Position numbers and translations under genes: made by a program. The notes beneath the pieces are model-generated. The model worked only from the letters and a program-made list of their open reading frames with translations, made no database searches and was not told where the DNA came from. Below are positions 9,801 through 18,565 of a stretch of DNA of 50,264 nucleotides, piece after piece. The number at the start of each line of letters is the position of its first letter. The first letter of the stretch is position 1. Origin of the DNA: an uncultured Lachnospiraceae bacterium (lineage in GTDB: Bacteria > Bacillota > Clostridia > Lachnospirales > Lachnospiraceae); assembly GCA_910588565.1 (NCBI GenBank), contig CAJUPF010000014.1, forward strand, positions 1 through 50,264, written 5' to 3'.

Positions 9801-10406
9801 GCGCAGGGAATCAATCTCATCATCCCATAATTCCATCCGGTACGGGTTTTCTTCTGTCAATGGGAAAATATCGATAATTCCGCCCCGAATAGCAAACTGC
9901 CCGGCAGTTTCTATCTGATAAACCGCTTCGTATCCCATTTCCACAAGCTTTCTTTTCAGCCCGTCCAGCTCTACAATATCTCCGACCCGCCATGTTTTTA
10001 CCGCCTTAAGGAAACGACCGGATTTTGACATACGGTTCATCAGCGCGTCATAGGTGGTAATCAGCGCCATCCGCTTTCCTTCCGCAATCGTTTTTAATGC
10101 CAGAATCCGTTCTCTGGTCAGTACATTTCCCCGCAGATCTGACTGGTAAAACAGAATATCTTTTCCCGGATAATAGACGACATTTTTCTCGAAAAATCGA
10201 TACTCCTCGTACAATTCTCTGGCTTTCTGCTCATTAAAAGTGACAATGATCTTATTGTTAAAATCATTGCCGACTCCGTACATCAAATGTGGTTTTTGTG
10301 AATCAATACAGCCGGAAACCATCTGGATTCCCGGACCCTGTTTCAGCTGCGCTTCTAATTTCTGAAGTTCTTCCAATGTGCGCAGCGGTTCTAAAAATGC
10401 TCTCAT
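6888..10406 (-). CDS. mfd: Transcription-repair coupling factor
   Basis: A DNA translocase that displaces RNA polymerase stalled at lesions and recruits UvrA. At 1172 residues it has the family length. The domain order is visible: UvrB-like N-terminal module (about 1-350), RNA-polymerase-interaction domain (about 505-560, starting GDYVVHENHGIGIY), the RecG-like helicase core with Walker A GDVGYGKT (about 654-661), DEEQ box (about 755) and TATPIPRTL, and a C-terminal TRCF domain. A basic run of seven Lys/Arg precedes the interaction domain. The start is the ATG at 10406, one base after the pth stop, with GGAG just upstream; the frame could be read from 10436 inside pth, but the family begins close to the chosen Met. 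Second gene of a pth-mfd operon. Confidence 0.97.
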   Translation of the reverse strand: MRAFLEPLRTLEELQKLEAQLKQGPGIQMVSGCIDSQKPHLMYGVGNDFNNKIIVTFNEQKARELYEEYRFFEKNVVYYPGKDILFYQSDLRGNVLTRERILALKTIAEGKRMALITTYDALMNRMSKSGRFLKAVKTWRVGDIVELDGLKRKLVEMGYEAVYQIETAGQFAIRGGIIDIFPLTEENPYRMELWDDEIDSLRSFDVESQRSIENLESIELYPATELILTAAEKEAGLKRLKKDADSLYQAYRKEMKTEEAARIKQMSEELTEEIKERAGIDGIDAYLPYFEEETVSLLDYFEKEDTLVLLDEAGRCAERGHATEQEFSESMKQRLEKGYILPGQMNALYSCKETAAKLQMRRCVALASLDTKVPDFTIANRYGIQTKSISAYNNSFELLVKDLKLYKRKGYGVILLSGSKTRAKRLAEDLLAEGLNCFYSEDNDHVVKPGEVMALYGKVKRGYEYPLLSFAVISESDIFGKEKKKKKRRKTYEGEKIASFTELSIGDYVVHENHGIGIYRGIEKIEVEKTVKDYIKIEYDKGGNLYILASQLDLIQKYAGADAKKPKLNRLGGQDWSRTRTRVQGAVKEIASELVALYAKRQQNEGYAYGPDTVWQREFEEMFPFEETEDQEAAIEAAKRDMESKKIMDRLICGDVGYGKTEIAIRAAFKAVQEGKQVVYLVPTTILAQQHYNTFVQRMKDFPVNVDLLCRFKSAAEQKKTIERLKRGNADIVIGTHRVLSKDVVFKDLGLLIIDEEQRFGVTHKEKIKQLKTNIDVLTLTATPIPRTLHMSLIGIRDMSVLEEPPLDRLPVQTYVMEYNEEMVREAIVRELAREGQVYYVFNRVKQIADITAKIASLVPEAAVEFAHGQMKEQELERIMYRFINGEIDVLVSTTIIETGLDISNVNTIIIHDADTMGLSQLYQLRGRVGRSNRTSYAFLMYKRDKMLKEVAEKRLSAIKEYTELGSGFKIAMRDLEIRGAGNLLGAEQHGHMEAVGYDLYCKMLNEAVKQAKGIETEESFETAIDVDVDAYIPVDYIANESQKLDVYKRIAGIENTEEKEQILEELIDRFGDPPRAVGNLLLLAEYKAMAHQHYFTEVAQKGEEVRFTLFERAKADAAKIPGFVARYGGKMKFYADKKLPCFVYRMNQNSRQKENAMDVIEQVLQDAEDLF

Positions 10407-10407
10407 A

Positions 10408-10983
10408 TTACTCCCGTCTTTTTGCATTAAACTCATTCATAGCGCGGTCAGCTCCGCCATTTACCATATACCCTGCAGCAAGGCATGCATCTGGAATGGA
10501 CTGTTCTACAAGCTCCCGTTCTGACTTTGAAAAGTGTCCCAATACATGATCCGCCAGATCCCAGCCCTCCGGCTTTCCTCCCACGCCGACTTTAATCCGG
10601 GCAAACTCACTGGTGCCGCATCTGGCAATGATGCTTTTGATTCCGTTATGGCCTCCGGCGCTTCCTTTTTTGCGGATACGAATATTTCCCGGCAAAAGAC
10701 TGATATCGTCAAAAATCACAATCAGGCCTTCTTTTGCATCCAGTTTATAAAATTTCAGGATTTCCGCAATACTGTCACCGCTGGCGTTCATATAGGTCTG
10801 GGGTTTGGCCAGCAGTACTTTTACTCCCTCTATGATACCCCTTCCACAGACTGCCCTGTGTTTTCTTTCGTTCATATTGATATTATATTTTTCTGCCAGC
10901 GCGTCAATGACATCAAATCCTATGTTATGGCGGGTATTCCGATATTTGGAATCCGGATTCCCAAGCCCTGCAATTACATACAT
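10408..10983 (-). CDS. pth: Peptidyl-tRNA hydrolase
   Basis: Cleaves the ester bond of peptidyl-tRNAs released from stalled ribosomes, recycling tRNA. The 191-residue product carries the full active-site set: Asn9 in GLGNP, catalytic His19 in NTRHN, Asp92 in FDDISLLPG and Asn113 in GGHNG. The start is the ATG at 10983, eight bases after GGAGG; an upstream in-frame ATG at 11034 would add a 17-residue non-conserved tail without a ribosome binding site. First gene of the operon with mfd, an order common in Firmicutes. Confidence 0.97.
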   Translation of the reverse strand: MYVIAGLGNPDSKYRNTRHNIGFDVIDALAEKYNINMNERKHRAVCGRGIIEGVKVLLAKPQTYMNASGDSIAEILKFYKLDAKEGLIVIFDDISLLPGNIRIRKKGSAGGHNGIKSIIARCGTSEFARIKVGVGGKPEGWDLADHVLGHFSKSERELVEQSIPDACLAAGYMVNGGADRAMNEFNAKRRE

Positions 10984-11086
10984 TACGTGATCCTCCAACG
11001 GGCATGTTTTTGTTCTGTTAAAAAAGTGCAGCATGTTCTCTCAACCTCTGTTTCCGCTTGTTTACAGGCTTTCCAAAACCCCGGTG

Positions 11087-11116
11087 ATTATACCATGAAC
11101 AGGGTGGATTTCGCAA
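11087..11116 (-). promoter_or_regulatory. Promoter of pth-mfd
   Basis: On the minus strand TTGCGA (complement of 11111-11116), an 18-base spacer and a perfect TATAAT (complement of 11087-11092), about 100 bases before the pth start. Confidence 0.7.
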
Positions 11117-11149
11117 GGAATAAAACATAGGTGACTCGTGATATTCTTG

Positions 11150-11187
11150 CAGAAACGAGGTATGAAAAATCTCATACCTCGTTTCTG
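11150..11187 (-). terminator. Perfect 16-bp hairpin after the rhamnosidase gene
   Basis: Arms 11150-11165 and 11172-11187 are exact inverse copies around a 6-base loop, 12 bases after the rhamnosidase stop. The strand leaving the stem is not T-rich, so it may act as an mRNA 3'-end stabiliser or a weak terminator rather than a textbook one. Confidence 0.65.
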
Positions 11188-11198
11188 AACTGCTTCTG

Positions 11199-14100
11199 TT
11201 ATTTTACTGTTACTGTGATCTTTGTCTTTTTATTGTTGGCGCTCTTTACTGTAATGACAGTTTTGCCTTTTTTCTTTGCAGTGATTTTGCCGGATTTATT
11301 GACTGCCGCTACGGATTTTTTCGAGCTGGAATAGCTGATTTTATCTGTGGCGGTAAGCGGCTGGCGTTCTGCTGCAAGTTTAAAGCTCTTGCCTTTCTTT
11401 AAGGTCAGTTTATTTTTTGTTACATTTGTTACGACAACTTTCTTTGTTTTTACTTTGCCTTTTTGTACTTTGATGGTACAGGCTGCTGTTGCGCATTTTT
11501 GGGTTGTTACTTTGATAATGGTTGTGCCGGTCTTTTTCTTCGCGGTTATTTTGCCGGTTTTTTTGTTGACAGAAGCGACGGAAGGCTTTGAGCTTTCCCA
11601 TTTCAGAACTTTATCCCCGGCTATCATTCCGCTGGCTTTTAATACGTTTGTCGATTTTTTCACCTGCAGCGGCAGAGATTTGGCGTTTAATTTTACTACA
11701 GGCTTTACAGCTGGATTCTGGCTGCCTGATCCTCCGCTTGGATCTTTATGATCCGTGCCGTCTGACGACGCTTCTGTTACGGTTACTTTCACAGTAGCCT
11801 GGATTCCGTTTGTATTCATATACTCTGTGCCGGCTGCTAAGGTTCCGGCTAAGGTATAGGTTCCGGCTTTTGACGCGTCATAGGATCCGTTCGCCCAGGT
11901 TACGCCTATTTTCTTCGTTGTATGATCGCTCAGCGCAACCTCTGCTTCTGCAGGCAATGGAAGCTTCTCAAACGCTGTTCCAACAGTCGTTTTGATATCT
12001 GTAAATCTTTGTACCGATACGATATCCGGTTTTTTTACCTCTGTGCTTTCAACCACAATTTTAACTGCAGCCTGAATATTTTCCGGATTCTCATAATCTT
12101 CTCCCGCTGCCAGAATACCTGTCAGGGTATATTCTCCTGCTTTGGATGCATCATACTCTCCGCTCCACTCTACGGCAATTTCCCTTGTCGTATTGTCACT
12201 TAACGTTACTGTCACTGTCTTTGGCAGAGCCAGTTCTCCAAAAAGAGTTCCCACTGGCGCTTCTATCCCATCCTGTACATTTACATCTGTGATATATGGC
12301 AGCGCTTCTTCTGTTACTGTTACCTCAGTTTCTGCCTGGAAAACCAAATCCTGTCCTACAGAAATGCTGTTCAGATAAAAACTTTCTGTTCTTCCGTTCC
12401 GAATACCAAAACCTCCGGAAACTGGCATGTCATCCTGAGTATCACATATATCCACAAGCTCTCCGTTCAGCCATGTATAGATTTGATTGCCCACAGTTGC
12501 AATGCGGAATGTATTTTCTCCATTCTTAACAGTAATTGGAACCAGCCCGCCAAAGTCAGTTATTGTCCCGTTTTGCTGTTTATGTTTCTTTAAGCTGCCT
12601 GATTCCTGGAATTGCCAGAAATAACGGTTATTGCTGTCTTTTACATTAAACGCGATATTGGCTGCAACAGCTTCAATTTCAAATGTACCGGCAACTACAT
12701 TTCCCCGCTTGTCGCTGTCGGTATTATCTGCCGTCTGGCTGACATCCGCGTAAATTCTTCCATTATCCAAAGATGTCCCGCCGCCCAGTGGATTTGCGGT
12801 TCCGTCAAAATTCCATTCTGTCATACTGCCAATCTGTTCAGAAGAAATTGCAGCAAGTGCCTTTGTATTGGCAGCGGTCTTTGCTATAACCGTTGCATTT
12901 CCCGCCTTTTGTGCCGTAACTGATCCGGTTGTGCTGTCTACTGTAACAGCATCCCCTTTGACAGTGTATGTTACATCAGAAGCAACCGCTTCTTTTTTAC
13001 CATTGCTGTAAACGTTCTGCAGGACTGCCTGGCTGCTGCTGCCTACAGTCAGCGTACTGCCTGCAGATAAACAAAGTTCCAGGCCCGTCAATGTCACTTG
13101 TTCCGCTTCTACGGTAAAGGAAAGACGCTCTTTTTTGGTCAGTCCCTCATAAGAAGCTGTAATTTCCACTTCCGCCGTTCCGGCTCCAATTCCTTTTACC
13201 AGGCCGTCTTCACTGACGGTTACAACATCCGGATTCAGGCTGCGGTAGCTTACCTCCTTATTTTCTGTCACTTTGCTTCCATCACGCCGGATCAGCTCTG
13301 TTATAATCTGCGCGGACGCGCCATACGGCAGATTTGTTCTCTCTGCGCTGACGGCAAGATCAAAATATTTATCCAGATCGACGGTTTCCTCACTGATCGA
13401 TATGCTGTGTGCCCCAGAACCCAATGTAACGCTTAAATAGGTTCCGTCATATGCAGCTTCTATTTTTTCTCCGTCTACCATCAGGCAGGAATAATTGTTT
13501 CCATTGACCGGAAGGGATACGACTGCCCTGCTGTTTGCCGGGATCGTTACCTCTGCCCGCAGTTTATTCTGCTGCAGATCCGCCTCGCTTCCATTTGTAT
13601 ATGAAACAGATACTTTGCCTTTTATGGTAGGCGCTGTCACAGACGCTTCCGGTATTCCCCCCGGCTGCAGTTTGACAGAAAATTCTTCAAAGCCAGCCTT
13701 TGTCGGCAGAATCCCAAACATTCCCTGCACAATCGAACAACCCGGCGACGCGCCCCATGGATGGGATAATGTCATATTCCTTTTATGCGCATGTCCCCAG
13801 GCTTCCGGCGTAATCGTACAGTGCAGATTGTCTAACAGAGAAGCAAACGTTTTTACATCTGTTCCGACTTTGGGGTTGGTCATCAGCTTCTGTGCCAGTT
13901 CCCCATGATTGCCCATATACAGCCCCTTTAAGATAAAGTAGGTGACATAGACGCTCCCTTTAAATTCCTCTTTACAATTGTTGTAGACAAATTCACACAT
14001 GGCGTCCGCCATTTGGGAGCTGTCAAATACTCCATAGGCAAGGGCATAAGCTGTCGCATGTGTAGAAAAATGTTTGGTCGCATTATAACTCTGATCCAGC

Positions 14101-16802
14101 GAATCATAGAAACAGCCGTTTGTCTTGTCATACGCATATGTGATCAGGCTGTTCTGCAGTTTATCCGCTTTGGCACGATAGCAGGCGGCGTCCTCTGTCT
14201 TCTGCAGCGCATCACAGATAATCGCCATATAGCGGTAAATACCTACATATTCCGCATTTAAAACCACATCATAACGGCTTCCCTGATACCCATCACGTTC
14301 ACTCGTCGGCCAGTCAATCAATGCTGTGCGTCCGGCCTGGCTGTCTTTTACATACAGCAGGCCTGTATTGGAATCTTCTGATTCCACTTTTGTCGTCAGT
14401 TTCTTTTTCAGCCCTTCATAATTTTCCCGGATGGAATCTGTATTGCCTGTATAAATATAGTCCCAATAGGACATTTCAACAGAAAACAGGCTGTAATCGT
14501 TTGGCCAGGTCGGATTGTCAATCAGCCATTCATTGGAATGGCGCGCCAGGGAATAATTGCCGCTGACTGCGTAGCTGGTATTGGAATTTACCAGCAAATC
14601 CCCTTCGTAGGGCGCCCGTTCCCTTGCCTGGGAATCTACAAATACATCCTGATTGGTCGCTTTGATACTGTATTTACTAAATTCATACAGACGATTCAGC
14701 ATCTTGGCCTCATCGCTGCCGGAAGCTGTAAAAGAAGAATCATTTTCATCAAATTCCTGCTGAATTGCCCAGCCTTTCATACTGTCCGGGTTGTTTATCA
14801 CGGACTGCTTTGTCTCATGATCCAGGCCAATCAGCTCCACATAACGGACGTTGCGCATTGTAATCGTCTCAAATGCATTCATTCCGCTTTTCAGTGTCCA
14901 TGTATCCACATAATCGGGAGACGCTGTTAATTTATGCTTTACGCCGTCGCCGTCCATCTCTTCGCCCATATAAACCGTTATCTTCTGGCTTGTGCTGCTG
15001 TTGATATTGACTTTCAGCCCGCCGATAATCTCTTTGCCCAAATCCACGACTACATTTCCAGCGTTATTCTGATAGATCCGCTTTGCAGTCTCATTTGTTT
15101 CAAACCGAAGTGTATTTTCAGACAGACTGGGGTATAGAACCCGTCCGCTTCTTCCTGTACTGCGATCAGCCACGGCCTGGTTTACCTTCGCTGCCTGCCA
15201 TCCGGAGTCGTCATATGTAACGGTATTCCATCCTTCCGGATATGCCTCCATATTAATATTGTCATGGAACAATTTCATATAATTGTTCTCTGCAGATATC
15301 ATCTGCCCTTCATCCCCAAAAGCGTTTGTGCCGTCTAATGTCTTCCAGCCGGAATCTGCTGCGCCGCTGTTTGTAACCGTCTCTTTTGTCCCGTCTTTGT
15401 AAAACAGCGTCATCTGAATCAAAATGCCGCGGGCCTCATCCCGGCAGTTGCCCACCGCGCTGATCACATTCTGCCCGCCCTGCGCAAGCAGATCAGTTAC
15501 ATCATAAGAGTTGTAATATACCTGCGTATAACCGCTGCCGGATGAAAATCCGCCGACATTTCCAAGTTCTCTGGCAGAGCCTGCGCCAATGCATTCTCCA
15601 TTGAAAAACAGGTCAAAAATCGTTCCTCTGTCAATCGCCGTCCCTCTTGCCGCCGCGCTGATAATTGCCTTATCGATATTGGATTTATCCGAAATCTCTA
15701 TTCCGGGGCTGCGCAGAAATGAGATATTTCCCCGTTCCTGCAGCTGATCCGGATTATTCAGCACGACATATGCCGAATTTCCTACAGAAAGTTTGCCGCC
15801 TGAAACGCTGCAGCCACTGAAAAAACCATCGTCTGACAAAAAGCCGCTCTCATACAGCATCTCACCGTCGCTGCCTGTAATTTTTAAATCCGCAACGGTT
15901 CCGCTTTCATACCTGCCAGTCCGGAAACCCGGCTTCCCTGCAGTGATCACAGTTCCAGAAGAAGCAAGATGAATTGCGCCGGCATCCTGATAGCCGGTTC
16001 CGGTATTAACCGCCACCAAAATTTCCGATCCTTTTGCCGTCAGCTTTATCTGAAACTCGCTTTTATCTTTCGGAAGCGTAATCCCTTTTTCCGAAAAATT
16101 CAATGTCTGAAACTCCGGTGAATTTACTCCTGTATTTACGCCTCCATTTGTTATGGAGTGCGCCTTTATTGCATTATCCTTATCCCGCAGCTGTATCATA
16201 TACCCGTTATTGCCGCCGTCCATACGCATCAGTAAAGCAAGTGCATCCCCGGACTGTATACTGACCGTTGCTTCTACCGTATAATCTTTCCAGTTCTCCA
16301 GTTCCGCTGCGCCAGGAACCGCCCAGATCCCATCCAGGCTCTGCCACTCTGATGCAATATCCGTCATAAACGGCGCCGCATCCGAAAGCGGGCTTTCCGC
16401 CCCCGCTTTATCTTTTGTCTGCACCTGCCAGTAATACAGCTGGTTATCCTCTAACTTTTCTTCCAGCTTTGGCGCATGGACAAAGGAACTTTCGCCAGAT
16501 TCCACCCATCCGGTATCCAGCGCCTCTCCCTGCAGCGCGCTGGTTTTAGATACCAGAATTCTGTATGCGGTCTGTACTTCATCCGCATCCGTATCATTGA
16601 CCACCCAGGAAAAAGCCGGATTCTTCGTATCAATTCCATATGCTTCCCGCAGCATCTCCGTCTTTAAATCCGTCGGTTTTCCAGGCGCTGTATTTTCCGC
16701 CGCTTTCACCATGTTCGCATCTCCCATCGTAAGTCCTGTCAGGCTGCCCAGTGTCATCCCTGCCGTCAGCAAAAGAGAACACCATGTTTTGCCTCGTTTC
16801 AT
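11199..16802 (-). CDS. Secreted multidomain alpha-L-rhamnosidase (GH78)
   Basis: A 1867-residue exported enzyme inferred to release terminal L-rhamnose from plant glycosides or polysaccharides outside the cell. Order: signal peptide (1-35), a fibronectin-like N-domain (about 40-150), a concanavalin-like insert (about 155-320), GH78 accessory beta domains (about 360-690), and an (alpha/alpha)6 catalytic domain (about 690-1040). The GH78 catalytic set is visible: DSQARERAPYEGD (Asp723, Glu728, Asp735) and a C-terminal acid Glu1000 in PEAWGH. Then come bacterial Ig-like group 2 repeats, a second concanavalin-like domain (about 1330-1490), two Ig-like group 4 repeats (about 1500-1680), and two Lys-rich Ig-like group 2 repeats at the C-terminus that may hold it to the wall. 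There is no LPXTG motif. The start at 16802 follows GGAGG; an earlier ATG at 16823 lacks a site. No sugar transporter lies nearby. Confidence 0.92.
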   Translation of the reverse strand: MKRGKTWCSLLLTAGMTLGSLTGLTMGDANMVKAAENTAPGKPTDLKTEMLREAYGIDTKNPAFSWVVNDTDADEVQTAYRILVSKTSALQGEALDTGWVESGESSFVHAPKLEEKLEDNQLYYWQVQTKDKAGAESPLSDAAPFMTDIASEWQSLDGIWAVPGAAELENWKDYTVEATVSIQSGDALALLMRMDGGNNGYMIQLRDKDNAIKAHSITNGGVNTGVNSPEFQTLNFSEKGITLPKDKSEFQIKLTAKGSEILVAVNTGTGYQDAGAIHLASSGTVITAGKPGFRTGRYESGTVADLKITGSDGEMLYESGFLSDDGFFSGCSVSGGKLSVGNSAYVVLNNPDQLQERGNISFLRSPGIEISDKSNIDKAIISAAARGTAIDRGTIFDLFFNGECIGAGSARELGNVGGFSSGSGYTQVYYNSYDVTDLLAQGGQNVISAVGNCRDEARGILIQMTLFYKDGTKETVTNSGAADSGWKTLDGTNAFGDEGQMISAENNYMKLFHDNINMEAYPEGWNTVTYDDSGWQAAKVNQAVADRSTGRSGRVLYPSLSENTLRFETNETAKRIYQNNAGNVVVDLGKEIIGGLKVNINSSTSQKITVYMGEEMDGDGVKHKLTASPDYVDTWTLKSGMNAFETITMRNVRYVELIGLDHETKQSVINNPDSMKGWAIQQEFDENDSSFTASGSDEAKMLNRLYEFSKYSIKATNQDVFVDSQARERAPYEGDLLVNSNTSYAVSGNYSLARHSNEWLIDNPTWPNDYSLFSVEMSYWDYIYTGNTDSIRENYEGLKKKLTTKVESEDSNTGLLYVKDSQAGRTALIDWPTSERDGYQGSRYDVVLNAEYVGIYRYMAIICDALQKTEDAACYRAKADKLQNSLITYAYDKTNGCFYDSLDQSYNATKHFSTHATAYALAYGVFDSSQMADAMCEFVYNNCKEEFKGSVYVTYFILKGLYMGNHGELAQKLMTNPKVGTDVKTFASLLDNLHCTITPEAWGHAHKRNMTLSHPWGASPGCSIVQGMFGILPTKAGFEEFSVKLQPGGIPEASVTAPTIKGKVSVSYTNGSEADLQQNKLRAEVTIPANSRAVVSLPVNGNNYSCLMVDGEKIEAAYDGTYLSVTLGSGAHSISISEETVDLDKYFDLAVSAERTNLPYGASAQIITELIRRDGSKVTENKEVSYRSLNPDVVTVSEDGLVKGIGAGTAEVEITASYEGLTKKERLSFTVEAEQVTLTGLELCLSAGSTLTVGSSSQAVLQNVYSNGKKEAVASDVTYTVKGDAVTVDSTTGSVTAQKAGNATVIAKTAANTKALAAISSEQIGSMTEWNFDGTANPLGGGTSLDNGRIYADVSQTADNTDSDKRGNVVAGTFEIEAVAANIAFNVKDSNNRYFWQFQESGSLKKHKQQNGTITDFGGLVPITVKNGENTFRIATVGNQIYTWLNGELVDICDTQDDMPVSGGFGIRNGRTESFYLNSISVGQDLVFQAETEVTVTEEALPYITDVNVQDGIEAPVGTLFGELALPKTVTVTLSDNTTREIAVEWSGEYDASKAGEYTLTGILAAGEDYENPENIQAAVKIVVESTEVKKPDIVSVQRFTDIKTTVGTAFEKLPLPAEAEVALSDHTTKKIGVTWANGSYDASKAGTYTLAGTLAAGTEYMNTNGIQATVKVTVTEASSDGTDHKDPSGGSGSQNPAVKPVVKLNAKSLPLQVKKSTNVLKASGMIAGDKVLKWESSKPSVASVNKKTGKITAKKKTGTTIIKVTTQKCATAACTIKVQKGKVKTKKVVVTNVTKNKLTLKKGKSFKLAAERQPLTATDKISYSSSKKSVAAVNKSGKITAKKKGKTVITVKSANNKKTKITVTVK

Positions 16803-16833
16803 GTTCCCCACTTCTCCTCCCATTTATACCATC

Positions 16834-16885
16834 AAAAAAAACACCCCCGTCTTTCTTATAAACACATCTGAAAAACGGGGGTTTT
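16834..16885 (-). terminator. Terminator of spoVG
   Basis: On the minus strand a CCCCCGT/ACGGGGG stem (16844-16850 with 16875-16881) is followed by an eight-T run. It begins just after the spoVG stop and separates it from the rhamnosidase gene. Confidence 0.85.
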
Positions 16886-16888
16886 CTC

Positions 16889-17158
16889 CTATTCTTCCGC
16901 CACTACAATTTCTGCCTGGTATTTTTCTAATACCAGATTCTGAATTTTTTCTCTGGTGGCGGAATTAATCGGATGTGCGATATCGCGATACTCGCCATCT
17001 GCAGCTTTTCGGCTCGGCATTGTAATGAACAATCCCTTTTCACCTTCAATTACCTTAATATCATGCACCACAAATTCCTCGTCAATGGTAATAGAGACTA
17101 CAGCCTTCATCTTGCCTTCTTTTTCCACTTTTCGGATTCTTACATCTGTAATCTGCAT
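16889..17158 (-). CDS. spoVG: Septation regulator SpoVG
   Basis: A small nucleic-acid-binding regulator; in Firmicutes SpoVG affects asymmetric septation in sporulation, cell wall metabolism and, in some species, virulence genes. The 89-residue product matches the family end to end: MQITDVRIRKV at the start, VVHDIKVIEG and the signature GLFITMPSRK in the middle, and HPINSATREKIQ in the final helix. The ribosome binding site AAGGAGG sits seven bases before the ATG. Its leader holds a nested hairpin that reaches this site (17172-17239), so translation may be controlled. It is the usual single SpoVG of an endospore-forming lineage, though the gene also occurs in non-sporulating relatives. Confidence 0.95.
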   Translation of the reverse strand: MQITDVRIRKVEKEGKMKAVVSITIDEEFVVHDIKVIEGEKGLFITMPSRKAADGEYRDIAHPINSATREKIQNLVLEKYQAEIVVAEE

Positions 17159-17171
17159 AACGTTGCCTCCT

Positions 17172-17239
17172 TCCGCAGTATATTTATGTACCGGCCGCCC
17201 TGTTGTGCTGATCCAGTCAGCACACTGGTATACTGCGGA
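17172..17239 (-). promoter_or_regulatory. Nested hairpin in the spoVG leader
   Basis: Outer arms 17172-17182 and 17229-17239 are perfect 11-base inverse copies (TCCGCAGTATA). Inside, arms 17205-17211 and 17217-17223 form a second perfect 7-bp hairpin with a 5-base loop. In the spoVG transcript the outer stem ends on the bases GGA that begin the ribosome binding region, so pairing could mask it. This could be a cis-regulatory RNA element; no known riboswitch class is recognised. Confidence 0.6.
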
Positions 17240-17259
17240 CAGTACACCTATCTTATGTT

Positions 17260-17294
17260 AATACTTATGGCCGGCAAAACCTGCCATAAGTATT
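17260..17294 (-). other. Perfect 12-bp hairpin between glgD and spoVG
   Basis: Arms 17260-17271 and 17283-17294 (AATACTTATGGC and its inverse) enclose an 11-base loop. It may terminate the glgCD transcript or belong to the spoVG leader. There is no T-run on either side. The stretch from 17295 to the glgD stop holds no recognisable gene. Confidence 0.6.
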
Positions 17295-17446
17295 GCGCCA
17301 GCCGCAGCCGGAACACGGCAGATTTATCTGACGCTTCGTATCAATCAAGCATCCGTCCAAGCCATATTGCCGTTTGGCAGACCAGGTACTGGCTGCCCCG
17401 CGTTCCGATATGCCCGTTTTTGCAACTGGCTTCCCGGATTACTGTG

Positions 17447-18565
17447 TCACATGACAAATCTGTCGTTTTCTTCAAAAACAACTTTGATGCCGTTATCCCC
17501 GCAATAATACGTATTGGCACGCAGCGTATTCCTGCTCTCAACAATACAATTCTCGATATGCGTATTATCTCCGATATAGACATCATTCAGAATAATGGAA
17601 TTTTTAATTACGCAATTCTTGCCGACAAATGCCTTCTTAAACAGAATCGAGTTCTCTACTTTGCTGTTGATAATACAGCCGCTGGCAACCAGGCTGTTGC
17701 GCACATCAGAGCCTACGTTGTATTTTGCCGGCGGAAGATCGTCCACCTTGGTCGCAATCTTCGGCTCATCCCGGAAGAAAAACTTCCTGACTTCCGGCTT
17801 CAAAAAGTCCATGTTCGTCGCATAATATGATTCCACAGAAGCAATATTGCTCCAATAGGTCTTTAGCTTGTACCCATAAATCCGCTTCAGGTTCTTATAC
17901 CGGATCAGAATATCCGATACAAAATCATACCGTTCCTCCTGCGCGCAGCGCTCTAACATCTCAATCAGCTGACGCCTGCGGATAATATAGATTCCGGTGG
18001 AAACCGTGTTGGAACTGGCCAGCATCGGCTTCTCCTCAAATTCTGTGATCCTTGCATCCTCATTCATACGGATAACGCCGTAGCGGGTCACATCCGTTCC
18101 TGGCGGCAGATCTTTACAGACAATCGTAATATCTGCTTTTTTCTCAATATGATAATCCAAAAGCTCATTAAAATCCACTTTATAAACACAGTCTCCGCTG
18201 GTGATAATTACATAGGGCTCATGGCGCCTCTTTAAAAAGTCGATGTTCTGATACATTGCGTCTGCCGTTCCCCGGTACCACCAGTTATTGGAAGCTGTAA
18301 CCGTGGGCGTAAACGTATATAAGCCGCCCTGCTTCCTGCCGAAATCCCACCATTTGGAGGAACTTAAGTGTTCATTCAAAGATCTTGTATTATACTGAGT
18401 CAAAACGGCCACCGTATGAATCCGGGAATTGCTCATATTACTCAATGCAAAATCAATGCAGCGATAGCTTCCGCCTATCGGCATAGCCGACACCGCCCTG
18501 CGGTCCGTCAGCCTCTGCATACGGTTGCTGTTGCCGCCCGCAAGAATAATCCCGATTGCTTTCAT
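17447..18565 (-). CDS. glgD: GlgD subunit of glucose-1-phosphate adenylyltransferase
   Basis: The 372-residue product is a paralogue of GlgC that in Firmicutes pairs with GlgC to give a more active ADP-glucose pyrophosphorylase for glycogen synthesis. The nucleotidyltransferase fold is visible (GIILAGGNSNRMQRLTDRRA, ITSGDCVYKVDF) with a left-handed beta-helix C-terminus (hexapeptide-like repeats about 290-360). The nucleotide-binding loop is altered relative to GlgC: the usual KPAVP-type Lys is missing (here RRAVSAMPIGG), consistent with a regulatory or non-catalytic role. Its ATG overlaps the glgC stop by four bases (ATGA), so translation is coupled. Confidence 0.93.
   Translation of the reverse strand: MKAIGIILAGGNSNRMQRLTDRRAVSAMPIGGSYRCIDFALSNMSNSRIHTVAVLTQYNTRSLNEHLSSSKWWDFGRKQGGLYTFTPTVTASNNWWYRGTADAMYQNIDFLKRRHEPYVIITSGDCVYKVDFNELLDYHIEKKADITIVCKDLPPGTDVTRYGVIRMNEDARITEFEEKPMLASSNTVSTGIYIIRRRQLIEMLERCAQEERYDFVSDILIRYKNLKRIYGYKLKTYWSNIASVESYYATNMDFLKPEVRKFFFRDEPKIATKVDDLPPAKYNVGSDVRNSLVASGCIINSKVENSILFKKAFVGKNCVIKNSIILNDVYIGDNTHIENCIVESRNTLRANTYYCGDNGIKVVFEENDRFVM

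Noticed and set aside
17341..17586. Minus-strand 81-residue frame at the glgD end
   Set aside because: It overlaps the glgD coding region in another frame with no ribosome site.
16973..17830. Plus-strand 285-residue frame across spoVG and glgD
   Set aside because: It lies antisense to two well-recognised genes and has no family resemblance.
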